In this document: positions 17,258-25,743 of the stretch, piece after piece
How the letters are laid out: every line of letters begins with the position of its first letter
Numbering within the stretch: position 1 is the first letter of the stretch
Source of the DNA: Bacteroidota bacterium
GTDB taxonomy: Bacteria > Bacteroidota > Bacteroidia > Chitinophagales > Chitinophagaceae
Assembly (NCBI GenBank): GCA_016868585.1
Contig: VGGR01000003.1
Location: 103,128-167,127, forward strand
Length of the DNA: 64,000 nucleotides
Direction: 5' to 3'
The notes under the pieces: model-generated
Databases searched by the model: none
What the model was told of the DNA's origin: nothing
What the model saw: the letters and a program-made list of their open reading frames with translations, nothing else
Position numbers and translations under genes: made by a program

Positions 17258-18232
17258 ATGAGCAAAGGCCCGGTTTCCCATTTTATTCAACATCATTATC
17301 GTCACTTCAATGCAGCTGCGTTGATGGATGCCGCAAAAGGGTACGAACTGCATTTATCTGAAGGCGGAAAAATGATGGTTACCCTTGCCGGGGCAATGAG
17401 TACCGCAGAGCTTGGCGTATCACTTGCTGAAATGATTCGTCAAGGTAAAGTAGATATCATCAGTTGCACAGGAGCCAACCTGGAGGAAGATGTCATGAAT
17501 CTGGTAGCGCACTCTCATTACAAACGTATTCCAAATTATCGGGATCTGACTTCCCTGGAAGAGTGGGATCTTTTGGAGAATCATTACAACCGTGTAACGG
17601 ATACCTGTATCCCGGAAGAAGAAGCGTTTCGTCGTTTACAAAAGCACCTGGTAAAACAATGGAAAGATGCAGAGGCAAAAGGGGAACGCTACTTCCCACA
17701 CGAGTTTCTTTATAAGGTGGTGTTGAGTGGCGATCTAAAACAGTATTACGAAATAGACCCCAAGGATAGCTGGATTGTGGCGGCAGCCGAGCGTAAGCTG
17801 CCGATTGTAGTACCCGGTTGGGAGGATAGCACTACCGGTAACATATTTGCCAGCTATGTTATTAAGAACGAACTAAAAACCAGCACCGTTAAAAATGGTA
17901 TTGAATACATGGCCTGGTTAGCCGATTGGTATCGTCAGAATTCAGGTGGTAAAGGAGTGGGATTTTTCCAAATTGGCGGTGGAATTGCAGGAGACTTTCC
18001 AATTTGTGTAGTGCCTATGATGTATCAGGATCTGGAATGGCATGATGTTCCCTTCTGGAGTTATTTCTGCCAGATCAGTGACTCAACCACTTCATATGGT
18101 TCTTACTCGGGCGCTGTCCCCAATGAAAAAATTACCTGGGGTAAATTAGACATTCACACACCCAAGTATATTGTAGAAAGCGATGCTACCATTGTAGCTC
18201 CTTTAATCTTTGCCTGGATCCTAGGGTGGTAA
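17258..18232 (+). CDS. Deoxyhypusine synthase-family protein (probable homospermidine-type synthase)
   Basis: NAD-dependent aminobutyl transferase homologue, 324 residues. In eukaryotes and archaea the family modifies a Lys of eIF5A using spermidine. Here the NAD-binding segments are visible: GAMSTAELG, SCTGANLEEDV near residue 70, and GGGIAGDFP. The Lys corresponding to the catalytic, imine-forming residue of DHS is retained in WGKLD (about residue 296), preceded by SYSGAVPNE. Bacteria lack eIF5A, so a polyamine substrate, as in bacterial homospermidine synthases, is the likely acceptor (inference). It is a single-gene transcript: a good promoter lies upstream and a strong hairpin terminator lies 20 bp downstream. 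Confidence 0.88.
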   Translation: MSKGPVSHFIQHHYRHFNAAALMDAAKGYELHLSEGGKMMVTLAGAMSTAELGVSLAEMIRQGKVDIISCTGANLEEDVMNLVAHSHYKRIPNYRDLTSLEEWDLLENHYNRVTDTCIPEEEAFRRLQKHLVKQWKDAEAKGERYFPHEFLYKVVLSGDLKQYYEIDPKDSWIVAAAERKLPIVVPGWEDSTTGNIFASYVIKNELKTSTVKNGIEYMAWLADWYRQNSGGKGVGFFQIGGGIAGDFPICVVPMMYQDLEWHDVPFWSYFCQISDSTTSYGSYSGAVPNEKITWGKLDIHTPKYIVESDATIVAPLIFAWILGW

Positions 18233-18252
18233 TGCCCACTCAATCGACTAAT

Positions 18253-18287
18253 AAAAAAAGTCCCGCTGTATTCGGCGGGACTTTTTT
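18253..18287. terminator. Bidirectional rho-independent terminator
   Basis: AGTCCCGC and GCGGGACT form a perfect stem flanked by an A run on one side and a T6 run on the other. It can end both the DHS-like gene (+) and the M28 peptidase gene (-). Confidence 0.88.
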
Positions 18288-18301
18288 GTGAGATCGTTTT
18301 T

Positions 18302-19852
18302 TTATCGGGGGGGGATCTCCAATTTCAAATCTCTTTTCAGCATTTCATTTCGGTTGGCTATTTCCCAAGCCGTATAATACACAAACTGTGCACGCTTGGC
18401 CATAAGCGGATAATTTATTTTGTCAGGTGTATCCGTGGGTTTGTGGTAATCAGCATGTACACCATTGAAATAGAAAATAACGGGCACTCCTTTATCGGCA
18501 AAATTGTAGTGGTCACTTCGGTAATAAAAACGATTGGGATCATTCGGGTCATTGAAACGCCTGTCTAGTTTCATTCCTGAATAAGTGGAGTTCACTTGAT
18601 CCGTAATAGGAGCCAGATCAGTACTCAGTTTGTCATCACCGATAATGTACACGTAATTCAAGGAATCCTTATCCTTTAGGTAATCGCTACCGATACGACC
18701 AATCATATCAATGTTCAAATCAACAGTGGTTTTATCCAACGGAAATACGGGATGCTCTGTGTAGTAACGGCTTCCCCATAATCCTTTTTCTTCTCCACTC
18801 ACTGTCATAAACAATATACTTCTACGAGGCCCTTTTCCTTCTTTCTTGGCTAATGCAAAAGCTTCTGCTAATTCTAAAATACCCGTGGTGCCGCTTCCAT
18901 CGTCGTCTGCTCCATAGTAAATAGTGCCATCTGCTTTCATACCCACGTGATCGTAATGCGCAGTGATTACTACATATTCATCCTTCTTATCGGTTCCTTC
19001 CAGGACGCCCAATACGTTAGCGACTTCTGTTTTTACTGTTTCTCTGGCGTATTGCAACACCACTTCAGCTTTAACTGTTTTTGCAGCGACTTCTCCTTTT
19101 TTGATTCGATCCAATAATCCGGCTGTTTCTGTTTGCAATAATGCCGCTGCATTTTCTGCGGCTATATAAAAACCAAACACCGGTTGAGTGACTCGGAACC
19201 CATTCATACTCCAGCTGGGGCTTCTGATAGCGCCGGATCGACGAGGAAAATTAGATTGAATAATCAATACAGCTGCTGCGCCTCGGCCCATGGCCGACAT
19301 TAATTTTCCATTGAGAGAACCCGGGGCATTCATTGAACGAACGTTTTCTGCCGCTGGTTTGTAATCAGCGGGAGTGCCATCGGCAATGAGCACCAATTTC
19401 CCGGCAACATTTACGTCTTTATAATCATTACGTATCTCTCCGTCAACAATGCCAAAGCCCGCAAATACAATCTCAGCAAAACGCATTCCGGCACTATAAT
19501 TAGTGGGGAAGGGGGCAAACTGTTCTCCCATTTTTAAAGCATTGCCGTTGATTGTTAAGGAAGCTTGTGTCATAGAGTCCTTATAGAGCGGGTAGTACTG
19601 TCTGTAACTCCCGTTGTTTCCTGCCACTAATCCCAATGAACGAAAATGATTTTCGATATAACTGGCAGCTTTTTCAAGTCCGGGCGAAGGAGTATCTCTT
19701 CCTTCCATCTCAGCACCTGCAATGATGTACAAATGTCGTTGCAGGTCTGCAGCAGTGATAGTTGAGGCAGCCTTTATTACCAACTTGTCTTTTTGCTGTG
19801 CCAGCAAGCCCAGAGGGGCTAACAGGAGTAAAAACGAGGTTAATTTATGCAT
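18302..19852 (-). CDS. Secreted M28-family zinc peptidase
   Basis: Exported di-zinc aminopeptidase, 516 residues with signal peptide MHKLTSFLLLLAPLGLLAQ. An inserted PA-like domain (about residues 120-260) precedes the catalytic domain. Metal ligands and catalytic residues are visible in order: His in TAHYDHVG, Asp in ADDDGSGT, Glu pair in SGEEKGLWGS, Asp in NIDMIG and His in RSDHYNFAD. The start at ATG 19852 is chosen because it opens the signal peptide; a longer reading to 20047 would add 65 residues without signal character and overlap rpiB in another frame. The role is probably periplasmic or extracellular peptide degradation. Confidence 0.92.
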   Translation of the reverse strand: MHKLTSFLLLLAPLGLLAQQKDKLVIKAASTITAADLQRHLYIIAGAEMEGRDTPSPGLEKAASYIENHFRSLGLVAGNNGSYRQYYPLYKDSMTQASLTINGNALKMGEQFAPFPTNYSAGMRFAEIVFAGFGIVDGEIRNDYKDVNVAGKLVLIADGTPADYKPAAENVRSMNAPGSLNGKLMSAMGRGAAAVLIIQSNFPRRSGAIRSPSWSMNGFRVTQPVFGFYIAAENAAALLQTETAGLLDRIKKGEVAAKTVKAEVVLQYARETVKTEVANVLGVLEGTDKKDEYVVITAHYDHVGMKADGTIYYGADDDGSGTTGILELAEAFALAKKEGKGPRRSILFMTVSGEEKGLWGSRYYTEHPVFPLDKTTVDLNIDMIGRIGSDYLKDKDSLNYVYIIGDDKLSTDLAPITDQVNSTYSGMKLDRRFNDPNDPNRFYYRSDHYNFADKGVPVIFYFNGVHADYHKPTDTPDKINYPLMAKRAQFVYYTAWEIANRNEMLKRDLKLEIPPR

Positions 19853-19926
19853 AGCGGGATGATTGGGAAAAATAAAAATACTATCAATTGTTAATTTGCC
19901 CCGGTAATTGGGTTGAGCGGCTAACC

Positions 19927-20382
19927 TTAGTGGCAAGCGATCTTCTGAACCCGGTTTTCGTGCCGACCGCCCTCGAAGGGCGTTTCCAGAAATGCCACAA
20001 GCATTACTATAGCTACCTCGATCAATACAAAGCGGGCTGGCAAACAAAGCACATTGGCGTTATTGTGGGAGCGGGCAAGTTGGGCTAATTCTTTTTCCCA
20101 GCAAAGTGCGGCACGTATACCCGTATGTTTATTAGCCGTGATGGCAACTCCATTTCCGCTACCACAAATCAACACGCCACAGGCTGCTCTTCCACTCTCT
20201 ACAGCTTGTGCAACAGGATGTGCAAAATCAGGATAATCAACTGAAGCTTCACTAAACGGTCCCAGATCAAGTACGGGAATTCCTTTTTTTTCCAAGAAAG
20301 CAATTAATTGAGCTTTGTAACTAAAGCCAGCATGATCACCTCCAAATGCAACAGGCAACCGCAGATTAAAGGGGCTATTCAT
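19927..20382 (-). CDS. rpiB: Ribose 5-phosphate isomerase B
   Basis: Interconverts ribose 5-phosphate and ribulose 5-phosphate in the pentose phosphate pathway. It has 151 residues, the usual RpiB/LacA length. GGDHAGFSYK, DYPDFA, the catalytic Cys loop in ICGSGNGVAITANK, and SHNNANVLCLPAR are all diagnostic. The gene sits 9 bp after tatC on the same strand and probably shares its transcript. The C-terminus (FEGGRHENRVQKI) is canonical. Confidence 0.95.
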   Translation of the reverse strand: MNSPFNLRLPVAFGGDHAGFSYKAQLIAFLEKKGIPVLDLGPFSEASVDYPDFAHPVAQAVESGRAACGVLICGSGNGVAITANKHTGIRAALCWEKELAQLARSHNNANVLCLPARFVLIEVAIVMLVAFLETPFEGGRHENRVQKIACH

Positions 20383-20391
20383 AAATAAAAA

Positions 20392-21246
20392 TTAACTCCA
20401 CGCTGCTGCACGCTCTTTTTCTTGCCGTTTGTTAATACGCGATGCAATAATAATACTGGCTTCAAAGAGTAAGTAAAGTGGAATGGTTACTAGGGTTAAG
20501 CTAAAAAGATCGGTAGAAGGAGTAATCATGGCAGCAGCTATTAGAATAATGACAAATGCGTGCCGACGATATTGTCTTAAGAAGCGTGCCGAAACAATTC
20601 CAATTCTGGTAAGCAAGCTCATGAGTAGCGGAAGTTGAAACAGCAGCCCAATACCAAATGTTGTATAGATGAGATTTTCTAAATAATCTGAAAAGGAAGG
20701 CATGATCTGAATCTGCTCACTCAATTTATAGTTGAAATAAAAGTTGACCATAAAAGGAGTAAGGATATAGTAGCCGAACAGCACCCCGGTAAAAAATAGT
20801 AGAGATACCCAAAAAATTACACCTCGGGTTTTTTTAAGCTCTTTAGGCGAAAGTGCAGGTTTGATAAAACGCCAAAATTCCCAGAATACATAAGGAAAGG
20901 CCAGGATCAATCCTCCAATGAAAGAAAGTATAAATGAGGCAATGAATTGTCCGGTCATGGTTGTTTCCAAAAACGTTATTTCCGCTTGTTTGAAACAGAG
21001 TGTGTCCCCGATTCCCAGTTGGTTCCCAATTTTGCAGAGCCATACCACAGAAATAAAATCGGCTTTGGTGGGGCCAAATAATAATTGGTCTACTACAAAG
21101 TCGGAGTAAATAAAAGTAAAAATGGCAGCAATCATCACGGCAATCACTGAGCGGATAATGTGCCATCTCAGTTCTTCCAGGTGATCGATAAATGTCATTT
21201 CACCGGTAGCAGGTTTTCTGTTATTTAGGAAATCAAATAGGGACAT
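20392..21246 (-). CDS. tatC: Sec-independent protein translocase TatC
   Basis: Polytopic receptor of the twin-arginine translocase, 284 residues with six predicted TM helices. The N-terminal FIDHLEELRWHIIRS carries the conserved Glu that recognises twin-arginine signals. The first periplasmic loop is longer than in E. coli (residues about 45-90, including CKIGNQLGIGDTLCFK), as in other Bacteroidota. FPYVFWEFWRFIKPAL, RGVIFWVS, FGIGLLFQLPLL and MITPSTDLFSL are conserved. TatA/B genes are not in the window. It is transcribed from a promoter at the 3' edge of the CorC-like gene and is followed by rpiB. Confidence 0.96.
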   Translation of the reverse strand: MSLFDFLNNRKPATGEMTFIDHLEELRWHIIRSVIAVMIAAIFTFIYSDFVVDQLLFGPTKADFISVVWLCKIGNQLGIGDTLCFKQAEITFLETTMTGQFIASFILSFIGGLILAFPYVFWEFWRFIKPALSPKELKKTRGVIFWVSLLFFTGVLFGYYILTPFMVNFYFNYKLSEQIQIMPSFSDYLENLIYTTFGIGLLFQLPLLMSLLTRIGIVSARFLRQYRRHAFVIILIAAAMITPSTDLFSLTLVTIPLYLLFEASIIIASRINKRQEKERAAAWS

Positions 21247-21262
21247 ACCAACAAATCTGATG

Positions 21263-21292
21263 CAAAGATAAGGTCCGGGAGGGTTTTCTCAA
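21263..21292 (-). promoter_or_regulatory. Putative tatC-rpiB promoter
   Basis: On the minus strand TTG (21290-21292), 19 bp, TATCTTTG (21263-21270), then 16 bp to the tatC ATG. The -33 element overlaps the stop codon of the upstream CorC-like gene. Confidence 0.6.
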
Positions 21293-22539
21293 CGATGTAA
21301 TCGATGCAATTGAACTGTTTCAATTCTTGTATCGGATACATGCAGGATCTCAAATTCGTAATCTGCAATGATGATACGTTCTTTTTGAGTAGGAATGGTT
21401 TCGTGATAATCGATAATATAGCCAGACAGTGTTTCCGCTTCTTCTCCAGGGAATTCCAGCCCATATTTCTCATGCAAATAATCTAACTCTAAACGCCCCG
21501 ACAGCATAAAGTCTCCGTTTTCCAGCATGCGTTCCATTAACTCTTCCGTATCATATTCATCTTGGATTTCGCCAAACAGTTCTTCCAACACATCTTCCAT
21601 GGTTACAATTCCGGCCGTTCCCCCAAACTCATCTACTACCCAGGCAATACTTTTTCGTTCCCGACTAAACTTTCCAATCAAGTCAGAGGCGCTCATACTT
21701 TCAGGAACTGCAGGAATAGGATGAAGTATGTCCACAATTTGTTTAGGATTTGCAAAGAGGTCAAGTTGGTGTACATATCCGATGATCCGATCAATATTAC
21801 CTTCATAGACAACCAACTTGCTAAGTTTTGTATCAATAAATGTTTGTTGTAACTGTTTTAGGGGAAACTGACTGTCTATGCCAACTACTTCCTTTCTGGG
21901 AACCAAACATTGTCTAACGCGTATTTTAGGTAGTTCTTGTGCATTTTCCATCAACTGAACACTACGTTCATTTTTCTCTTCAGCCACAGCTTCAAATAAA
22001 CTTTTAAGGCCTGCCCGGTGCAAGGAATCTTTTTGAGGATGCAAGCGCACATTGAATACATTTTCCAGCACCCATTCAGCAACATCCATCAGTGCGGTGG
22101 CAATCGGGTAGAATAGCCGATAAAACAATTGTATAACAGGGGCGATCCGTAGAAGAAAGGTGGTGCTATTTGCCCGAAAAAGAGCACGCGGAAAAAATTC
22201 ACCCCCTATCATCACAATCAACGTTGCAATAATGATTTCTGTCAATAATCTAAACAGGTCAGATCCAAATTGAAATCGCTGCCAAAATAATTGCATCACA
22301 TCACTGAGCTGTAAACTGAGCAGCACTAAAAAAAGAATAAAGCCAAGTTGTGTAGTTCCTAAAAATCGATCAGGGGTTTCAAAAAAATTACCAACAATCT
22401 TTGCGGCTTGTTCTTGCTTTTTTCTTTTGGTCTCAAGGCTTAACCGATTGGCGCTGTAAAAAGCCATTTCAATACCTGCAAAAAAGCCCATTAGCAACAG
22501 GGTAGCGACAAACAGTAAGAGTGTATCCCAGGCAATCAT
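21289..22539 (-). CDS. CNNM/CorC-type hemolysin-family membrane protein
   Basis: A 416-residue integral-membrane protein. The N-terminal DUF21/CNNM domain (about 1-190) has several TM helices and the motif GIEMAFYSANRL. It is followed by a CBS pair (about 205-325, including the VDEFGGTAGIVTMEDVLEELFGEI signature split between CBS and linker) and a C-terminal CorC/HlyC domain (DGDF-like GDFMLSGRLELDYL). Family members transport or sense Mg2+/Co2+; the gliding protein GldE belongs to the same superfamily, but the sequence alone does not justify calling this GldE. It starts one base after gmk stops, so it forms an operon with gmk and the DUF4290 gene. Confidence 0.88.
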   Translation of the reverse strand: MIAWDTLLLFVATLLLMGFFAGIEMAFYSANRLSLETKRKKQEQAAKIVGNFFETPDRFLGTTQLGFILFLVLLSLQLSDVMQLFWQRFQFGSDLFRLLTEIIIATLIVMIGGEFFPRALFRANSTTFLLRIAPVIQLFYRLFYPIATALMDVAEWVLENVFNVRLHPQKDSLHRAGLKSLFEAVAEEKNERSVQLMENAQELPKIRVRQCLVPRKEVVGIDSQFPLKQLQQTFIDTKLSKLVVYEGNIDRIIGYVHQLDLFANPKQIVDILHPIPAVPESMSASDLIGKFSRERKSIAWVVDEFGGTAGIVTMEDVLEELFGEIQDEYDTEELMERMLENGDFMLSGRLELDYLHEKYGLEFPGEEAETLSGYIIDYHETIPTQKERIIIADYEFEILHVSDTRIETVQLHRLHR

Positions 22540-22540
22540 A

Positions 22541-23113
22541 TTACGCTAAATAGGCAGCCACCAGTCTTGCTACTTCTTCACAAGCCTTATTCAGCTGATC
22601 ATTGATGATAATATAGTCAAATTGATGGCTACAACTCCTCTCTAAAGAGGCTTTGTCTAACCGCGTTTGTAAACTTGCTGCTGTTTCCGTTCCTCTTGCC
22701 TCCAATCTTTTCTTAAGTTCATCCAGCGAAGAAGATTGAATAAAAAGGCAGAGACTTTGCGGATAATTTTCTTTCACACGCAATCCTCCCTTAACATCAA
22801 TATCCAATAGGGGAACTTTTTTATCAGCCCAAATTCGGGTTAATTCACTTCGTAAGGTCCCGTAGTATTTTCCCTCATACACCATTTCCCATTCGGCAAA
22901 TTGATTCTCACTGATCTTTTGTTGAAAATGTTCCGCGCTGATAAAATAATAATCAACGCCATCTTTTTCATTTGTCCGTGGCCTGCGGGTAGCACAGGAA
23001 ATAGAAAAATCAAGTTGTTGCTGAAAACGTGCTAATAGAAAACGAACAATAGATGTTTTGCCAGCTCCCGATGGTGCAGTAATGACAATAATCTTATCGG
23101 ATGGATTCGACAT
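22541..23113 (-). CDS. gmk: Guanylate kinase
   Basis: Phosphorylates GMP to GDP. It has 190 residues and the Walker A motif APSGAGKTS near the N-terminus. SCATRRPRTNEKDGVDYYF binds GMP, EWEMVYEGKYYGT follows, and LLDIDVKGGLRVKE is the Walker B region. The lid and the C-terminal DYIIIND motif are present. It sits between the DUF4290 gene (25 bp upstream) and the CorC-like gene (1 bp downstream). Confidence 0.97.
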   Translation of the reverse strand: MSNPSDKIIVITAPSGAGKTSIVRFLLARFQQQLDFSISCATRRPRTNEKDGVDYYFISAEHFQQKISENQFAEWEMVYEGKYYGTLRSELTRIWADKKVPLLDIDVKGGLRVKENYPQSLCLFIQSSSLDELKKRLEARGTETAASLQTRLDKASLERSCSHQFDYIIINDQLNKACEEVARLVAAYLA

Positions 23114-23137
23114 AGGAAGATCTTCCTCGAGGGAAGA

Positions 23138-23797
23138 TCAATATCGTTTTTTCTTAAAATTGCCACCAGGACGGGCTGAGCGTCCATTACCCTGAGGCCT
23201 GTACTTTCCTCTTCCCTTTCCATAACTACCTCTTCCCATATCGCGTTCCGGCTGATGTCTATACGCTTTGATGTAAGGGGTATTGGTGAAAGTAAGTTGC
23301 CCGTTGGTTAGATTATCCAATTCACTTTGGATGGCATCGTCATAAATAAATTCCTTATGCCAGTTGTTGTAAGCCAACTTCATATAGTAGGCAATGGCAT
23401 TTGCAAAGCCTAATTTTTTCTCGGGATTCTCTTCTTTCAGTGCTTTATCAAGTACCAGCTCCAGATTTTTACCTAAATGTGAATAGCGAGGGTAGCGTTT
23501 TGGATAGGGAAGCGGTTGAGGTTTTGCTTTCAGTGATTCCCTGGTAGGAATAGGATAGGGAGATTTTACATCCAGGTCAAAGTCTGCAATCAAAAACAAA
23601 TGATCCCAAAGCTTATGACGAAAATCCTCCATGTTTTTAAGTTGAGGATTTAAAAAACCCATCAGTTCAATAACGGCCTGTGCATTTCGCTGTTTTCTCT
23701 CGGGGTCTTGAATAGTTTTTACATGATCAACCATTCTTTGTACGTGCCTGCCATACTCCCGCATGCTTAAGTAAGAACGGGTGGTGTTGTAGTCCAT
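23138..23797 (-). CDS. DUF4290 family protein
   Basis: A Bacteroidota-specific cytoplasmic protein of unknown function, 219 residues. It opens with MDYNTTRSYLSMREYGRHVQ, the family hallmark. The first 170 residues are helical, with NPQLKNMEDFRHKLWDHLF and AIAYYMKLAYNNWHKE. The last 30 residues are a basic, Gly-rich tail (RGSYGKGRGKY...GGNFKKKRY) that looks like a nucleic-acid-binding extension; RNA contact is inference. ATG 23797 is chosen because it matches the family start and lies downstream of the TACCTTTG box at 23818-23825; an ATG at 23812 would leave almost no leader. It is the first gene of the gmk operon. Confidence 0.82.
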   Translation of the reverse strand: MDYNTTRSYLSMREYGRHVQRMVDHVKTIQDPERKQRNAQAVIELMGFLNPQLKNMEDFRHKLWDHLFLIADFDLDVKSPYPIPTRESLKAKPQPLPYPKRYPRYSHLGKNLELVLDKALKEENPEKKLGFANAIAYYMKLAYNNWHKEFIYDDAIQSELDNLTNGQLTFTNTPYIKAYRHQPERDMGRGSYGKGRGKYRPQGNGRSARPGGNFKKKRY

Positions 23798-23817
23798 TTT
23801 AGTAGCATCCATAACTC

Positions 23818-23848
23818 CAAAGGTAATAAACCTCCCGCTAGCAGACAA
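23818..23848 (-). promoter_or_regulatory. Putative promoter of DUF4290-gmk operon
   Basis: Minus-strand TTG (23846-23848), 20 bp, TACCTTTG (23818-23825). It lies back to back with the plus-strand box at 23861, forming a compact divergent promoter region. Confidence 0.55.
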
Positions 23849-23860
23849 GTTGCCGCTACC

Positions 23861-23868
23861 TACCTTTG
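23861..23868 (+). promoter_or_regulatory. Putative -7 element of the glycosyltransferase-like gene
   Basis: TACCTTTG ending 6 bp before the ATG at 23875, implying a near-leaderless transcript. No TTG sits at the usual spacing. Confidence 0.45.
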
Positions 23869-23874
23869 CCAAAC

Positions 23875-24867
23875 ATGCAAGTTATTTTTCTTATCCCCTG
23901 GCATCGAAGGCAGTATGCGGATTCAGGTTTAACAAATTTGATGGCTAAGTGGGTCGTTGAAAGACCTGCAGATAAATGTGTGATGCTGGCGCCATTGAGG
24001 TCATCCACATTGATCGCAGCCTGTTTGATCAAAGTATTGCCAAGATCAGGATACTATTTTCCTTTTTTACGCTATTGCTTACTTCGCCAACAACTTAATG
24101 CTCTCAAACCTGATCTGTTAATCACCGAACCGGGTGTTCAGGTTCCGAAATCGGTTAATCAACTTTTGTGGATCAGCCAGCCATGTGGCACTTCCTTGTC
24201 AAAAAAAGTAGTACAGCAAATTGCTGATTCAAAAATAATTGTGATTAGCTCCGTGCTGTTACTGGATCAATACACAAAACTGCAATACTCGTTTCCGGAC
24301 AAGGTAGCCATTGTACCACCGGTACTGGCTCCTGTTTATGAAATCCAGCCATTACAACCACCTTCCCTGTATATAAAAATAGTAGGAACAATCCCTGGTG
24401 AAGCTGCCTTGATCAACGCATTAAAAGCGTTTTCACTTTTTAAACGACGTCAACAATCTGAGTTACAATTTATTTTTTCACAGGATACCGCAACGCTTTT
24501 CCCTGCTTTTGTTCAAAAACTTAACTCCTATAAATACAAAGCAGCTGTAGTAATTAATCCAGCGCAAACTCTGGAACAGGATGCCCATCAGGAAGCAGGT
24601 GCTTATGCCTTATTAACGCTGGGGGCTAACGATCAATTGGATTTTCAATATCGCAAAGCCAGCCAGCTGCAGGTCCCGCTACTATTGCTTCCTGAAAAAG
24701 AAACAGCGGGGGCTACCCCAATTGATCAATTAGCGGAACAACTGATGCGTGTCTATAAGGATGAGTCCTATCGAAAACAATTAGTGGCTACCCAACAGTC
24801 ACTATTTCTGCTTCTGGATAATCAAACTGCATTTAATCAGTTATTGGCAACTGTCAAGAACGGGTAA
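23875..24867 (+). CDS. Glycosyltransferase-like protein with degenerate GT-B C-terminal domain
   Basis: A 330-residue cytoplasmic protein I cannot assign with certainty. The N-terminal half (MQVIFLIPWHRRQYADSG) and a middle segment (IVISSVLLLDQY then PDKVAIVPPVL) resemble the inter-domain region of GT4 enzymes. ALKAFSLFKRRQQSELQFIF matches the donor-domain helix of that family. However, the E(x7)E sugar-nucleotide motif and its glycine loop are missing, replaced by AHQEAGAYALLTLGAND. I therefore read it as a diverged or catalytically inactive GT-B protein. ATG 23875 is preferred over a TTG three codons upstream, which overlaps the -7 box. It is divergent from the DUF4290 operon and precedes gldC. 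Confidence 0.55.
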   Translation: MQVIFLIPWHRRQYADSGLTNLMAKWVVERPADKCVMLAPLRSSTLIAACLIKVLPRSGYYFPFLRYCLLRQQLNALKPDLLITEPGVQVPKSVNQLLWISQPCGTSLSKKVVQQIADSKIIVISSVLLLDQYTKLQYSFPDKVAIVPPVLAPVYEIQPLQPPSLYIKIVGTIPGEAALINALKAFSLFKRRQQSELQFIFSQDTATLFPAFVQKLNSYKYKAAVVINPAQTLEQDAHQEAGAYALLTLGANDQLDFQYRKASQLQVPLLLLPEKETAGATPIDQLAEQLMRVYKDESYRKQLVATQQSLFLLLDNQTAFNQLLATVKNG

Positions 24868-24898
24868 AGACATTAGAAATACCAAATAGACCCTTGCG

Positions 24899-24906
24899 TA
24901 TCTTTG
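24899..24906 (+). promoter_or_regulatory. Putative -7 element upstream of gldC
   Basis: TATCTTTG 18 bp before the gldC ATG. It may start the long co-directional run that extends to murI. Confidence 0.45.
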
Positions 24907-24924
24907 TCACTTATCAATATTATT

Positions 24925-25272
24925 ATGCATCAATCAATCATTCATATCGAAGTAAAAACCGACGAAAATCGCATCCCCTCAGCCATTAGCTGGAAAGCCA
25001 GTGATACGGGAGCTGCAGAAAATCAGCCGGCTCGCGCCATGTTTCTTTCTTTTTGGGATCCAGCCGACAAGACAGTGCTACGGATTGATTTATGGACCAA
25101 AGAAATGATGGTCGATGAAATGGCAGACTTTTTTTATCAAACGCTCATGACTATGGCGGATACCTATGGCCGTGCAACACAATATGCAGATCAGGTGGAA
25201 GACGTGAAGAATTTTGCTAAATCATTTTATGCTCAATTCAAAGAAAAACAATTAAAACAACACAAGGCATAA
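24925..25272 (+). CDS. gldC: Gliding motility protein GldC
   Basis: A small cytoplasmic protein of 115 residues. In Flavobacterium johnsoniae GldC is accessory to gliding, and it is widely kept even in non-gliding Bacteroidota. The family core is evident: IHIEVKTDENRIP at the start, then FLSFWDPADKTVLRIDLWTK, MMVDEMADFFYQTL and MADTYGRAT. ATG 24925 is preferred over a TTG at 24904, because the conserved sequence begins with it and the TATCTTTG box overlaps the earlier codon. It is followed within 6 bp by yqeY. The molecular function remains unknown. Confidence 0.88.
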   Translation: MHQSIIHIEVKTDENRIPSAISWKASDTGAAENQPARAMFLSFWDPADKTVLRIDLWTKEMMVDEMADFFYQTLMTMADTYGRATQYADQVEDVKNFAKSFYAQFKEKQLKQHKA

Positions 25273-25278
25273 TACGCT

Positions 25279-25734
25279 ATGGCACTCGAACAACAAATCA
25301 TGACCCAACTTAAAGCCGCTATGCTGGCTAAAAATGTAGTGGCGCTTCGTTCCTTACGCGCTATTAAAGCAGCTATTCTGCTTGCCAAAACTTCAGAAGG
25401 CGCAGCCGGCAAGCTGACCACAGATGGGGAAATTAAGCTGTTGCAGAAAATGGTCAAACAACGAAAAGACTCGTTGGAGATTTTCACACAACAAGGACGT
25501 GAGGATTTGGCACAGAAAGAGAGAGAGGAAATTGCAGTGATTGAAAAATTTCTTCCTGAACAAATGGATGCTGCGGCCGTACGTGCTGTTTTAGTGCAGC
25601 TGGTGGCACAGACCGGAGCCAATTCTCCTGCCGATATGGGAAAAATGATGGGGCTGGCTAATAAGGAATTGGCAGGAAAAGCGGAAGGGAAAATGATTGC
25701 TACGATTGTGCGTGAATTATTGAGCGGCCAATAA
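25279..25734 (+). CDS. GatB/YqeY domain-containing protein
   Basis: A 151-residue stand-alone YqeY protein. The domain is homologous to the C-terminal tRNA-binding tail of the GatB amidotransferase subunit. ALRSLRAIKAAIL near the N-terminus, KQRKDSLEIFTQQGREDLAQKE in the centre, FLPEQMD, and DMGKMMG near the end are hallmarks. It may interact with tRNA or Gln/Glu-tRNA amidation, but no catalytic activity is known. It lies between gldC and cvpA, all on the same strand with gaps under 10 bp. Confidence 0.92.
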   Translation: MALEQQIMTQLKAAMLAKNVVALRSLRAIKAAILLAKTSEGAAGKLTTDGEIKLLQKMVKQRKDSLEIFTQQGREDLAQKEREEIAVIEKFLPEQMDAAAVRAVLVQLVAQTGANSPADMGKMMGLANKELAGKAEGKMIATIVRELLSGQ

Positions 25735-25743
25735 TCTTTATTT

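Noticed and set aside
18302..20047. A longer N-terminus for the M28 peptidase beginning at 20047
   Set aside because: The extra 65 residues have no signal or family character and overlap rpiB in another frame; the signal peptide begins at ATG 19852.
21289..22539. Calling the CorC-like gene gldE
   Set aside because: GldE belongs to the same superfamily, but the gene is not next to gldD and the sequence alone does not separate the groups.
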